From Nocardia sp. NBC_01327 (GTDB lineage Bacteria; Actinomycetota; Actinomycetes; Mycobacteriales; Mycobacteriaceae): a stretch of 64,000 nucleotides of DNA. The notes under the pieces are model-generated. The model did not search any database, was not told the origin of the DNA, and worked only from the letters and a program-made list of their open reading frames with translations. Location of the stretch: the NCBI RefSeq assembly GCF_035958815.1, contig NZ_CP108383.1:7936001-8000000 (forward strand), written 5' to 3'. Below, piece after piece: positions 26,574 through 34,808 of this stretch. Within the stretch, counting starts at the first letter, position 1; each line of letters begins with the position of its first letter. A program made the translations under genes and the position numbers.

Positions 26574-26993
26574 TCAGGCGCGGCGCAGGGCGAGCACCGG
26601 AATCGTCCGGATGCCCTCGGTCTTGACGGCGTATTCGGCGAAACCCGGATAGCGGCGCGCCTGCTCGGCATAGATCGAATCCCGCTCGGGGCCGGTCACT
26701 TCAGCGACAGTGACCGGGTATTGCTCGGTGCCCACCTCGACCTCGGCGCTCCCGGCGGCGGTGAGGTTGTAGTACCAGTCGGGGTTGGTCGGAGCGCCGG
26801 CCTTGGAGGCGAACACGTAGATGGTGGCCGGATCCCGCTCGTCCAGCATGTACATCATCGGGCTGACCGATTTGCGTCCGGACTTGCGGCCGACATGGTG
26901 CACCAGCACCATCGGCGCACCCTCGAACGGACCGCCCACCCGGCCCTCATTGGCTCGGAACTCGGCAATGATATTGGCATTCCAGTCACTCAT
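26574..26993 (-). CDS. F420/deazaflavin-dependent nitroreductase-family protein
   Basis: The 139-residue protein is a split beta-barrel of the Ddn/PF04075 type. Diagnostic stretches are VLVHHVGRKSGRKSVSPMMY (cofactor phosphate site) and GAPTNPDWYYNL. Such enzymes use reduced F420 to reduce quinones, nitro compounds or fatty-acid double bonds. AGGA precedes the ATG. It is a single-gene unit and the physiological substrate is unknown. Confidence 0.9.
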   Translation of the reverse strand: MSDWNANIIAEFRANEGRVGGPFEGAPMVLVHHVGRKSGRKSVSPMMYMLDERDPATIYVFASKAGAPTNPDWYYNLTAAGSAEVEVGTEQYPVTVAEVTGPERDSIYAEQARRYPGFAEYAVKTEGIRTIPVLALRRA

Positions 26994-27098
26994 GCCGTGC
27001 TTCCTCCTGGTCTCGACGGATAGGCCCGTGTAAGCCTATGACGCCGCCGGAAATCGTGGCTGTCAGGCGGCGCGTGCCATGAAGGGAGTCTGCTCGGG

Positions 27099-28112
27099 TC
27101 AGACCGTGATCGCGGCCCAGATGCCGCGGTGATCGGAGCCGGGCAGAGCGACGGTGTGCACCTGGTGTGCGAGAGCGTCGCGCAGAAGGATGTGATCGAT
27201 GGCAATCGCGGCCGGGTACCAGCGATCGGCGGCATAGGTGGGCAGGATCCCCGCGCCGGCCGATACCGCCGCGTCCCGATAGGCCCCGTCGAGGAGTGCA
27301 CGGTAGGGGCGGTGGTCCATGGTGGCATTGAAATCGCCCGCGACGAGGACCGGACCGGTGCCGTCGGGGATCTTCGCCAGCAACTGGCGCAGCAGCTCCA
27401 ATTCGCGCAGCCAATCGCCGGGCTCACGCGGCCAGGGCGGCACCGGGTGCACGGCGAATACCAGCGGGGCCGGATCATCGGGCAGTTCGACACGGGCGGA
27501 GAGCAATTCGGTGACGAAGCCGTCGTGACGCCGGGTGTCCGAGAGTGGATAGCGGCTCCATATTCCGGTGCCGTCGCCGCGCTCCCCCGTGCTGCAGTAG
27601 TGGTAGGGCAGCAATTCGGGCAGGCGCGAGGCCAGTAGGCGAACCAGTCCCTGGGGCGTCAGTTCACAGACCGTCAGGACATCGATGTGCAGCCGGTCGA
27701 CGGCCGCCGCCAGCGCGTGCGGATCCGCGCCGCCGACAAGGATATTGGCCTGCATCACCCGTAGCGGTCGCCCGCCCGCCGGGCGCAATCGCGGCTCGGC
27801 CGGCTGCCGCGCTCGGTGCCGTGGCCGGCGGGTCGCCCGCGCCCAGGGCATGCCCGCCCGGTACAGCGGCCACTGCGTGGCAATAGCGGTGGCCAGCAGA
27901 ACAGCGCTCGCGGCAACCGCGACCCACTGCTGTGCCGCGGCGGCCAGGACCGCCGCCGGGAGGGATGCGGCCAGCAGCCACGGGGCGAGCGCAGCGGCGA
28001 CGATCATCGGCTGGCGTTGCGAGTTCACGGTCCGCGCGACCAGCCCGGTCGACGCCATCAGCAAGAGGGCTGTCGAGGCCGCGAGCATCAGTGTCGGGAG
28101 CAAATTCTGCAC
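27099..28112 (-). CDS. Membrane-anchored endonuclease/exonuclease/phosphatase-family hydrolase
   Basis: The 337-residue protein has two or three N-terminal membrane helices (about residues 5-85) followed by an EEP-fold domain from PLRVMQANILVGGADP. The metal and catalytic motifs LVAGDFNAT, HPVPPWPREP and the final PGSDHRGIWA are present. The catalytic domain is probably outside the membrane, where relatives cleave phosphodiesters in nucleic acids, nucleotides or phospholipids. It starts at GTG 28112. Confidence 0.85.
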   Translation of the reverse strand: MQNLLPTLMLAASTALLLMASTGLVARTVNSQRQPMIVAAALAPWLLAASLPAAVLAAAAQQWVAVAASAVLLATAIATQWPLYRAGMPWARATRRPRHRARQPAEPRLRPAGGRPLRVMQANILVGGADPHALAAAVDRLHIDVLTVCELTPQGLVRLLASRLPELLPYHYCSTGERGDGTGIWSRYPLSDTRRHDGFVTELLSARVELPDDPAPLVFAVHPVPPWPREPGDWLRELELLRQLLAKIPDGTGPVLVAGDFNATMDHRPYRALLDGAYRDAAVSAGAGILPTYAADRWYPAAIAIDHILLRDALAHQVHTVALPGSDHRGIWAAITV

Positions 28113-28460
28113 ACTACCGATCGTTCCGCCGAATGCTGTGTCTCACCTGAATGAAACCTGCGAACAGCCTTCGATCGACATCACCGGTGGTCAGGACTGA
28201 AATAGCAGAATAACACGAGACACAGGGATCACAATTGCTGTGACTAGACGCAGAATTCATTGGGAAAAGCCTGGGAGCAGGCATGATTCACGATCACTCC
28301 GATTTGCCATTCGATCGCAAGAACAGGTGGGCACGCCCGGTGCGCATGGCTGGCAATGTGCCTAGAGTTCAATGAGTTTCATTGAATCGAGCGCTTATCT
28401 GTATTGGAATTGCCGTGGCCACTTTCGGCCTTCAGAAGAAGTAGAAAGGTTTGTGCCGTA
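28113..28460. other. Intergenic region between EEP hydrolase and His/Trp-rich peptide
   Basis: No gene is seen in these 348 bases. The DNA is more AT-rich than its neighbours (for example ACTGAAATAGCAGAATAACA near 28197) and should contain the divergent promoters for both flanking genes. No clear operator palindrome was found. Confidence 0.5.
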
Positions 28461-28721
28461 ATGAAGAAACTCGTAGGAACAGTGGCGGCGACGTTCGCCG
28501 CGGGCGCATTGCTGATCGGCCCGGCGGCGGGTGCGGCCTCGGCGGGCATCCCGGGTGGCGGCATGCCGGCCGCGGCGGATTGGGCCGGCTTCAACCATCC
28601 GGGCTGGGGCGATCCGCACGATCCCTGGCGCGACGACTGGCATTGCGACCGAAACGGCAACTGGCACAACGACGAACACGACCAGTGGGGCCATCGCGAC
28701 GGCCGCTGCCACATGTGGTGA
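28461..28721 (+). CDS. Small exported His/Trp/Asp-rich protein
   Basis: The protein is 86 residues. ATG 28461 is preceded by GAAAGG. A Sec signal peptide (hydrophobic core AATFAAGALLIGPAAGAASA) leaves a mature chain of about 58 residues extremely rich in His, Trp, Asp, Asn and Gly, for example DPHDPWRDDWHCDRNGNWH, with two cysteines. Such composition suits metal binding or envelope interaction, but no family is recognised. Confidence 0.7.
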   Translation: MKKLVGTVAATFAAGALLIGPAAGAASAGIPGGGMPAAADWAGFNHPGWGDPHDPWRDDWHCDRNGNWHNDEHDQWGHRDGRCHMW

Positions 28722-28797
28722 CGCGCTAGCCCTCTCCACTCGGCCGATGCACTCCGACCGGCGCCGATCCGGTACACGACCAATACCCCTATAGCCC

Positions 28798-28851
28798 TTG
28801 ACGATCGGTTAGATCGGCCTGCATAGTGATATGCACTGACCGATCGGTCAG
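28798..28851 (+). promoter_or_regulatory. Promoter and probable TetR operator of the quinone oxidoreductase-TetR operon
   Basis: TTGACG (28798-28803) and CATAGT (28822-28827) are 18 bp apart. The expected start point falls near 28834, against the perfect 16-bp palindrome CTGACCGATCGGTCAG (28836-28851). A half-like CGATCGG also occurs at 28802. The TetR gene is in the same operon, so autorepression by blocking initiation is inferred. Confidence 0.65.
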
Positions 28852-28877
28852 GCCGTGGGTCGAGAGGTGTGGTCGGC

Positions 28878-29870
28878 GTGACGACAATGCAAGCCGTAGT
28901 GGTATTCACCTCGGGCGGACCCGAGGTGGTGCGCGTCGAGGAGATCGACCGCCCGGCCCCGGGCAGCGGCGAAGTCCTGCTCGAAGTGCATGCGGCCGGG
29001 GTGAATCCGTCGGATTTCCGCGGCCGCAGCGGGCTCGCGGATCTGCCGCCGCAGTACCGGCCCTCGATCGCGCGCCCGTCCATTCCCGGGGCGGACGTCT
29101 CCGGTGAGGTGATCGCCGTGGGTGCGGACGTGACCGATCTGACTGTCGGGGACCAGGTCTACGGCCTGGTGCGGTTTCCGCCGTTCGACGGCCGGGGCCA
29201 CGGCCGCACCCATGCGGAGTACGTCACCGCGCCGGTGGCCGATCTCGCGCCGAAACCGCAGCGGCTCAGCCATATCGAGGCGGCGGCGGTGCCGATGGCG
29301 GCCCTGACCGCCTGGCAGCAGATCCACCGATACGGTGCGGTCGAGCCGGGCGAACGGGTGCTGGTCGTCGGCGCCGCGGGCGGGGTCGGTCACTTCGCCG
29401 TACAGTTGGCGCGGCTGCGCGGCGCCGAGGTCGTCGCGGTCGCGTCCGGCCGGCACGAGAAGTTCCTGCGCCGGTTGGGAATCGAGACCTTCATCGACTA
29501 CACCGATGGGGATCCGGTCGAGGCGGCGGGCATCGTGGACGTCGTGATCGACTGCGTCGGCAGCGTCGGCGGGGTCGATTCCGCGCGGTGGGTCTCGGCC
29601 ATTGCCGACGGCGGCCGCCTGGTGCCCATCACGCTGGGTTTCTATCCGCCGGAAGAGCTTTCGCGCCGCGGCATCACGCGCGTCGGCGGGCAGGTGCAGT
29701 CCAGCGGAGCGGATCTGCGTGAACTCGGCGCGCTCTTCGACAACGGCACGCTGACGGTTGCCATCGACAGCGCCTACCCGCTGCGGGACGCCCGCGATGC
29801 GCACGAGCGCGGCGAACGCGGACATCTGCAGGGCAAGATCGTGCTGACCATGCCCGCGAGCGCGCGGTGA
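28878..29870 (+). CDS. Zinc-independent NADPH:quinone oxidoreductase-like MDR enzyme
   Basis: The 330-residue medium-chain dehydrogenase/reductase has an N-terminal GroES-like half (QAVVVFTSGGPEVVRVEEID, HAAGVNPSDFRGRSG) and a Rossmann half with VLVVGAAGGVGHFAVQLARL. The structural-zinc cysteines are absent, as in quinone oxidoreductases. GTG 28878 fits the RBS GAGAGG better than GTG 28869 or ATG 28887. The TetR gene overlaps its stop, so the pair responds together, probably to an electrophile or quinone (inference). Confidence 0.88.
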   Translation: MTTMQAVVVFTSGGPEVVRVEEIDRPAPGSGEVLLEVHAAGVNPSDFRGRSGLADLPPQYRPSIARPSIPGADVSGEVIAVGADVTDLTVGDQVYGLVRFPPFDGRGHGRTHAEYVTAPVADLAPKPQRLSHIEAAAVPMAALTAWQQIHRYGAVEPGERVLVVGAAGGVGHFAVQLARLRGAEVVAVASGRHEKFLRRLGIETFIDYTDGDPVEAAGIVDVVIDCVGSVGGVDSARWVSAIADGGRLVPITLGFYPPEELSRRGITRVGGQVQSSGADLRELGALFDNGTLTVAIDSAYPLRDARDAHERGERGHLQGKIVLTMPASAR

Positions 29871-30403
29871 CCACCGGACGCCGTGCCGAGATCCTCTCCG
29901 CCGCCCGGGAACTGTTCCTGCGCAAGGGATATGCCGCGACCTCGATCGCCGATATCGCCGCGGCGGTGGGCGCCAGCAAGGCGGCGGTGTTCTATCACTT
30001 CAAGGCGAAGGAGACCATTGCCGCCGAACTACTGGAATCACCCTTCACCGCGGTGACCCAGCTCATCGAGCGCGCCGAGGCGCAACAGCTGACCCCGGCC
30101 CAGATCCTCACCGACTACATCGACGGCGCCGCCGAAACCGGCGCCCTGTTCATCGCCTTCGCCACCGACCCCTCCGTAGCGGACCTCATCCCCCAGCACG
30201 ATGCCGATGCCGCGTGCCGCAGGATTATCGAGCTGCTCGCGGGCCCGGCCGCAACACCGGCCGATCGTGTGCGCAGCCGCGCCGCCTTCGCCGTCGCCCA
30301 GACCATCGTTCCCGCACTGCAAGAGCACGCAGGCCTGCTCGATGACGCACTCCGCCAAGAGATTCGGGCCGCCGCACTGCGGGCGCTCGGCGCGGCGGAG
30401 TAG
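29867..30403 (+). CDS. TetR-family regulator of the adjacent oxidoreductase
   Basis: The 178-residue protein has an N-terminal TetR helix-turn-helix (ILSAARELFLRKGYAATSIA, IAAAVGASKAAVFYHFKAKE) and an all-helical ligand domain. It starts at GTG 29867, four bases inside the end of the oxidoreductase gene. The palindrome at 28836-28851 is the likely operator. The ligand is unknown. Confidence 0.9.
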   Translation: MTTGRRAEILSAARELFLRKGYAATSIADIAAAVGASKAAVFYHFKAKETIAAELLESPFTAVTQLIERAEAQQLTPAQILTDYIDGAAETGALFIAFATDPSVADLIPQHDADAACRRIIELLAGPAATPADRVRSRAAFAVAQTIVPALQEHAGLLDDALRQEIRAAALRALGAAE

Positions 30404-30462
30404 GTCGGCACGACAGGCTGCGCGCCTGCTGATACCTGAAAACAAAGTGGAACATGTGTGTT

Positions 30463-30495
30463 TTGATCGACTCACCGATCTACGTACAGTACTGT
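30463..30495 (+). promoter_or_regulatory. Possible promoter of the ketosynthase III gene with 10-bp palindrome
   Basis: TTGATC (30463-30468) and TACAGT (30485-30490) are 16 bp apart. The -10 region overlaps the palindrome ACAGTACTGT (30486-30495), a possible repressor site. Confidence 0.35.
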
Positions 30496-30532
30496 TCGCT
30501 AAGTTTCTCTCTCAGATCAGTTGGAGCGCAGC

Positions 30533-31654
30533 ATGAGTGCCTACATCACAGCCACCGGCCGGTTTCTTCCGGGAGATCCGGTGCCCAACAGCGAGATCGA
30601 GGACTATCTGGGCACCGTCGGGCGAGCATCCTCCGCGTTGAAGGATCGGACGCTGGCGAACTGCGGCATCAAGACTCGGCACTACGCGATCGACAAGAAG
30701 CAGCAGACGGTGATCTCGAACGCGGCGATGGCGGCCGAGGCCGTGCGCAATGCCGTCGAGCGCGCCGGTCTGGGCGGGGACGATATCGAATTGCTCACGG
30801 CGGCAACAACTATTCCGGATGTGGTGGCTCCCGGTTTCGCCAGTATGGTGCACGGTGAGCTGGGGTACGGTCCGCTCGAGATCTCGACCGCGCACGGTAT
30901 CTGCAGTTCCGGGATGATGGCGCTGAAGAACGCGTATCTGCAGGTGGCGATCGGTGAGAAGCGCACCGCGGTCACCGTGGCCAGCGAACTCGCCTCACGC
31001 GTTCTGAAGAGCTCCCGCTACGGGGACATCGATCCCGAGCGCGGCACGATTCCGATGGAAGCGGCGTTCCTGCGCTACATGCTCTCCGATGGCGCGGGCG
31101 CCGCCGTCATCCAGGACGCTCCGGCGGCCTCGGGGATCAGCCTGCGGATCGACTGGATCACGCTGACCTCGTACGCGAACACCGAGAAGGCGTGTATGTT
31201 CCTGGGCGCCAATGACAATACGGTCATGAAGAGCTGGATGGACTATCCGAACGCCGCGGAGGCCGCCGCGGACGGAGCGCTGAATCTGCGCCAGCGGCTC
31301 ACCATGCTGCCGCATCTGGTGCGGGTCGGCGTCGACGAGTACGAACGGCTCTGCAGTATGGGCAAATTCGATCCCGAGCAGGTGACGTGGTTTCCCGCGC
31401 ACTACTCGAGCGAACGAATGAAGACCATGGTGCTGGAGGAGGCCGCGCGGCGCGGCATCTGGACCGGCCGTCCCGAAATGTGGTACAGCAACCTGGCCGA
31501 GGTCGGAAACATCGGCAGCGCATCGATTTTCGTCATCCTCGACGACATGCTGACCGAGGGCATGATCAAAGCCGGCGAGACCCTGCTGTGCATGGTTCCG
31601 GAATCCGGCCGATTCGCGGTCTCGTTCATGCACCTCACCGCGGTGGCAGCGTAG
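30533..31654 (+). CDS. 3-oxoacyl-ACP synthase III-like ketosynthase (DarB/StlD-like)
   Basis: The 373-residue thiolase-fold enzyme has nucleophile Cys124 (HGICSSGMMALKNAY), His in WFPAHYSSERMK and Asn in EVGNIGSASIF, the KAS III triad. The usual PHQAN around His is changed. The opening (PNSEIEDYLGTVGRASS, then NCGIKTRHYAIDKK) recalls DarB/StlD ketosynthases, which join two beta-keto chains into dialkylresorcinol or cyclohexanedione rings, more than housekeeping FabH. This comparison is from memory. No ACP, aromatase or other biosynthetic gene is adjacent. ATG 30533 follows GGAG. Confidence 0.8.
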   Translation: MSAYITATGRFLPGDPVPNSEIEDYLGTVGRASSALKDRTLANCGIKTRHYAIDKKQQTVISNAAMAAEAVRNAVERAGLGGDDIELLTAATTIPDVVAPGFASMVHGELGYGPLEISTAHGICSSGMMALKNAYLQVAIGEKRTAVTVASELASRVLKSSRYGDIDPERGTIPMEAAFLRYMLSDGAGAAVIQDAPAASGISLRIDWITLTSYANTEKACMFLGANDNTVMKSWMDYPNAAEAAADGALNLRQRLTMLPHLVRVGVDEYERLCSMGKFDPEQVTWFPAHYSSERMKTMVLEEAARRGIWTGRPEMWYSNLAEVGNIGSASIFVILDDMLTEGMIKAGETLLCMVPESGRFAVSFMHLTAVAA

Positions 31655-31675
31655 GACCCCGGAGATCCGCCGAAC

Positions 31676-32293
31676 CTAACGGCCGCTGACCCGCCTGGCG
31701 AGCCGTTCCTCGAGCGGCGCCTCGACGAGTTCCTCTGCACCGGGCCGCATTCCGGCGATACACAGCGCCAGGTGCCGCTTCCAGGCGGTATCGGTGACCC
31801 CGCGGGTTGTTTCGATCACGCCGCGCATGGCCCAGAACTGCACCTCGAGATCGGTGTCGGTGAGATCCGCCCGAATGCGGCCCGCCGCTTTGGCCGCGAT
31901 CAGCAACTCGGTCACGATGCGCCAGTACTCGGCCTTGAGCGCCTTGGTCTCCTCATCACTCCACAGCCGCGGCAGACAGCCGCGCTGGGAGGCGATGACT
32001 TCGCCTGTCCCGTAGAGCAACTGCTCCAGGCCGCGACCGTCGGTCCGGTCGCGGGCCGTATTCGCGATGGCCACCAAATCGTTCATCAATTTGCGGACCA
32101 GCGCACTGATCAGTGCTTCCTTGGTGGGAAATCGGCGGTAGAGGGTGCCCATCCCGACACCGGCTACCCGCGCGATCTCATCGACACTCGCGTCCATCCC
32201 GGATTCGGTGAAGACCTGCTCGGCCGCGTCCAGGAGCCGCTGCCGATTCTGCGCGGCATCCCGGCGCAGCACCTTGGGCTCATTCGGATTCAT
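31676..32293 (-). CDS. TetR-family regulator of the adjacent MFS pump
   Basis: The 205-residue protein has the helix-turn-helix RQRLLDAAEQVFTESGMDAS, IARVAGVGMGTLYRRFPTKE and a C-terminal helical domain. Its start overlaps the MFS stop by 14 bases, so it is the second gene of the pump operon. The two matched inverted repeats before the pump gene (33771-33788 and 33814-33831) are the likely operators. The inducer is probably a pump substrate (inference). Confidence 0.9.
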   Translation of the reverse strand: MNPNEPKVLRRDAAQNRQRLLDAAEQVFTESGMDASVDEIARVAGVGMGTLYRRFPTKEALISALVRKLMNDLVAIANTARDRTDGRGLEQLLYGTGEVIASQRGCLPRLWSDEETKALKAEYWRIVTELLIAAKAAGRIRADLTDTDLEVQFWAMRGVIETTRGVTDTAWKRHLALCIAGMRPGAEELVEAPLEERLARRVSGR

Positions 32294-33752
32294 CGCCGAC
32301 TACGGTACCGCCCGCGATCAGCGCCAACTCGCCGTGTGCGAGCTCAGCCGAATCCTCGAGCTGCGACTGCTGGTTCCGTTTGATCGCGGGGATGAACAGT
32401 GCGGCGAAGGCGCCCAGGACAACCGCGATGCCGAGCATGACGAACCCATTGGTGTAACCGGACTCCTTCGGCAGGCCCGAGGGCGCGGCCCCACTGCTCA
32501 CAACACTGGCCATGAAGGCCGCGCCGAGCGAACCGCCGATGGTCCGGATATTGGCGTTCATACCGCTGGCGACCCCGGTCTGCGCCGGAGATACCGCGGC
32601 CACAACAACATTGGACATGGCAGAGAAAGCCAGACCGAATCCGACGCCGACAATGGCCATCGCGATATAGATGTCTATCTCGTACTGGTGCAGGAACGCC
32701 AGCATGAAGTAGCCCACCGCACCGATCAGCGAGCCCACGAACAGCACGTTCTTGGAACCGAAGCGCGCTGCCATCGGCCCGGAGGCCAGACCGAGCAGGA
32801 ACATTCCGATGGTCATGGGCAGCAGCATCAATCCCGACTGGGTCACCGAGGCGCCGAAGCCGTAGCCGGCCGAGGTCGGCGTCTGCAGGAACTGGGGCAG
32901 GAAGCCGAAATTCGCGTACATGCCGACGCCCATGAGCAGGGCCACCAGGTTCGCCGCCCACACCGTGCGAATGCGCATCATCTTCATATCGATGAGCGGA
33001 TTGGACGAGCGCGTCTCGGCGATCACCCAGACGACCAGGATGACCAGCGCCGCCACCAGCAGACCGAGCACCTTGAACGAGCCCCAGCCCCAGCTCGGCG
33101 CCTGACTCACCGACAGCAGCAGCGCGACCAGCCAACCCGACAGCAGGAGCGCGGTCGCCCAATTCACCTTGCCCTCATTGCGGATCTGCGATTCCGGAAC
33201 CAGGAAGAAGGCGGCCACCGCACCGGTGGTGATCATGATGAGCGGGATCCAGAACAGCCAGTGGTAACTGAGCACATCGACGATCGGACCCGCGAATACG
33301 ATCCCGAGCCCCGCGCCCACCGCGGTCAGGGCGGCAATGATGCCGACCGCGCCGGGCACCTTGTCCCGAGGGAACTCATCGCGAATGATGCCGAACGCCA
33401 AGGGCAGCACACCACCGCCGACACCCTGGATCACCCGCGCCACGATCATGACGGACAGGCTCGTGGCCAGCGCGGCGAGCAGTGAGCCCGCCCCCAGCGC
33501 AACGAGCGCGATCACGAACAGCCGCTTCTTACCGTGCATGTCACCGAGGCGGCCCATGATCGGCGTGAAGATCGACGCCGACAACAGATACGCCGTCAGC
33601 ACCCACGTGACATTGGTCTGACTGGTCCCCAGCGACTCCTGAATGGTCGGCAGCACCGGCATCACCAGCGACTGCAACAGCGCATACGCACCCACACCGA
33701 GCGCAAGAACTCCGAACGTCACCCGATAGTGCGCTCGACGGGCGGTTTCCAT
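32280..33752 (-). CDS. MFS multidrug efflux transporter, DHA2 type
   Basis: The protein is 490 residues with 12-14 membrane helices. It has GRLGDMHGKKRLFVIALVAL (motif A), VIQGVGGGVLPLAFGIIRDE and ALTAVGAGLGIVFAGPIVD (motif C). ATG 33752 has GAGGAG at good spacing. It lies upstream of and overlaps the TetR gene. Confidence 0.9.
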   Translation of the reverse strand: METARRAHYRVTFGVLALGVGAYALLQSLVMPVLPTIQESLGTSQTNVTWVLTAYLLSASIFTPIMGRLGDMHGKKRLFVIALVALGAGSLLAALATSLSVMIVARVIQGVGGGVLPLAFGIIRDEFPRDKVPGAVGIIAALTAVGAGLGIVFAGPIVDVLSYHWLFWIPLIMITTGAVAAFFLVPESQIRNEGKVNWATALLLSGWLVALLLSVSQAPSWGWGSFKVLGLLVAALVILVVWVIAETRSSNPLIDMKMMRIRTVWAANLVALLMGVGMYANFGFLPQFLQTPTSAGYGFGASVTQSGLMLLPMTIGMFLLGLASGPMAARFGSKNVLFVGSLIGAVGYFMLAFLHQYEIDIYIAMAIVGVGFGLAFSAMSNVVVAAVSPAQTGVASGMNANIRTIGGSLGAAFMASVVSSGAAPSGLPKESGYTNGFVMLGIAVVLGAFAALFIPAIKRNQQSQLEDSAELAHGELALIAGGTVVGDESE

Positions 33753-34064
33753 ATTCAACTCCTCGTCGAACCGGAGGGCAGACTCCGGATACGACCAAAA
33801 AATATCATCTCAAGCGGAGGGTTTGCTCCGCATAGGAGGCGGATCACAACGTCACGGGCATTGCATAAATCAGCGGCTAGCGCGGGCCCGGTACGTCTGT
33901 CACCAGCTGCCCGGGTTTCGCCTGCCGAGATGATCCGGCCGCGTCGCCGAACTCCCCCGGCCCACTCCGCGCAATATCACTCTGAAATATGTGTCGGTCA
34001 CTTCCGATAGGCTGCGCCAGTCCCCTTGACACATGGGGACTTTCGACAACTGGGGAAGTGAAGT
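33753..34064. other. Divergent intergenic region between MFS/TetR operon and exported-protein gene
   Basis: No gene is seen. The left 80 bp hold the pump promoter and its twin operators. The remaining part (33832-34064) should contain the promoter of the exported-protein gene, with no clear repeat. Confidence 0.5.
33771..33831 (-). promoter_or_regulatory. Twin inverted-repeat operators around the MFS/TetR promoter
   Basis: Two inverted repeats share the form CGGAGGGnnnnCTCCG: CCGGAGGGCAGACTCCGG (33771-33788) and GCGGAGGGTTTGCTCCGC (33814-33831). Their centres are 43 bp apart, about four helical turns. A minus-strand promoter lies between them: -35 TTGAGA (33808-33813) and -10 TATCCG (33786-33791), spacer 16. 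The left repeat covers the -10 and the right one abuts the -35. Confidence 0.7.
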
Positions 34065-34595
34065 ATGAAAATGTCGGTCCTTGCTCGTTCGACCGTCGGT
34101 ATCGCCGCAGGAGTGGCGATGGGGGTGGCCACCATCGTCTCGGCTACGACCGCATCAGCAGATATGACCATTACACCGTCGCAAGCGTATTGCGTTGGCA
34201 CCACCTATTCCGTCACCCTGCCGGCGGCAGATGCTGCGGCACTGTGGGCACAAATGCCTGCCGTCGAGACCGCTCTGAACGAGTGGGCACTGGTGGAGAC
34301 ACCGTCTGCCGGCAGCGGACTGTCGACAACCGTCTCCGCCCCGGTGAAGTACGTCGCCGGCCAGGACGTGACCGTGCAGTGGGCGCCACCTGCGGCAGGG
34401 CAGTGGCAGCTGATGATGGCCCCATTCAGCCAAGGCGGCTACGGCACCCCCTTCGGAGGGCCATTGGCAGTCACCGTCGTGCAGTCTGCGCCGGCCGGGT
34501 CGAGTTGCACCCCGCCCACCAGCGGCGGAACCGGTAGCGCGAACTCGATTCCGGTGATCGGCGGCCTCCTCAGCAGCCTCTCGGCCCAGAAGTAG
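34065..34595 (+). CDS. Exported protein of unknown function
   Basis: The 176-residue protein has a Sec signal peptide (MKMSVLARSTVGIAAGVAMG, cleavage near TTASA). The mature part looks like one Ig-like or beta-sandwich domain, with two cysteines (SQAYCVGTTY and GSSCTPP) that could bridge it, and a Gly/Ser-rich C-terminus (GGLLSSLSAQK). GGGGAAGTGAAGT precedes the ATG. The family is not recognised. Similar short exported proteins are common in Nocardia. Confidence 0.7.
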   Translation: MKMSVLARSTVGIAAGVAMGVATIVSATTASADMTITPSQAYCVGTTYSVTLPAADAAALWAQMPAVETALNEWALVETPSAGSGLSTTVSAPVKYVAGQDVTVQWAPPAAGQWQLMMAPFSQGGYGTPFGGPLAVTVVQSAPAGSSCTPPTSGGTGSANSIPVIGGLLSSLSAQK

Positions 34596-34627
34596 CACCA
34601 CGCCAAATGTAGTTGCCGAACCAATAT

Positions 34628-34665
34628 GAAAACGGCCCGGAACCTGTTGGTTCCGGGCCGTTTTC
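34628..34665. terminator. Bidirectional terminator between exported protein and tRNA-fMet copy 2
   Basis: A perfect 17-bp stem (GAAAACGGCCCGGAACC and complement) with a 4-base loop ends in A/T runs on both sides. It serves the plus-strand gene and the minus-strand tRNA. The stem core matches that after tRNA copy 1. Confidence 0.9.
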
Positions 34666-34671
34666 AGGTAG

Positions 34672-34745
34672 TAGCGGGGACAGGATTTGAACCTGCGACC
34701 TCTGGGTTATGAGCCCAGCGAGCTACCGAGCTGCTCCACCCCGCG
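34672..34745 (-). tRNA. Initiator tRNA-fMet (anticodon CAT), copy 2
   Basis: This copy is identical over its full 74 bases to copies 1 and 3: C1-T72 mismatch, three G:C pairs beside the anticodon loop, and no encoded CCA. Confidence 0.96.
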
Positions 34746-34808
34746 TCGGTGTGAGGATGACGTTACCTCGGGGTAGGGGGAAACTCCAAAACGCGGGGCG
34801 GGAGGGGG

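Noticed and set aside
30404..33752. Biosynthetic gene cluster around the ketosynthase III
   Set aside because: No ACP, thioesterase, aromatase or tailoring enzyme is adjacent; the flanking TetR genes belong to the oxidoreductase and efflux-pump operons.
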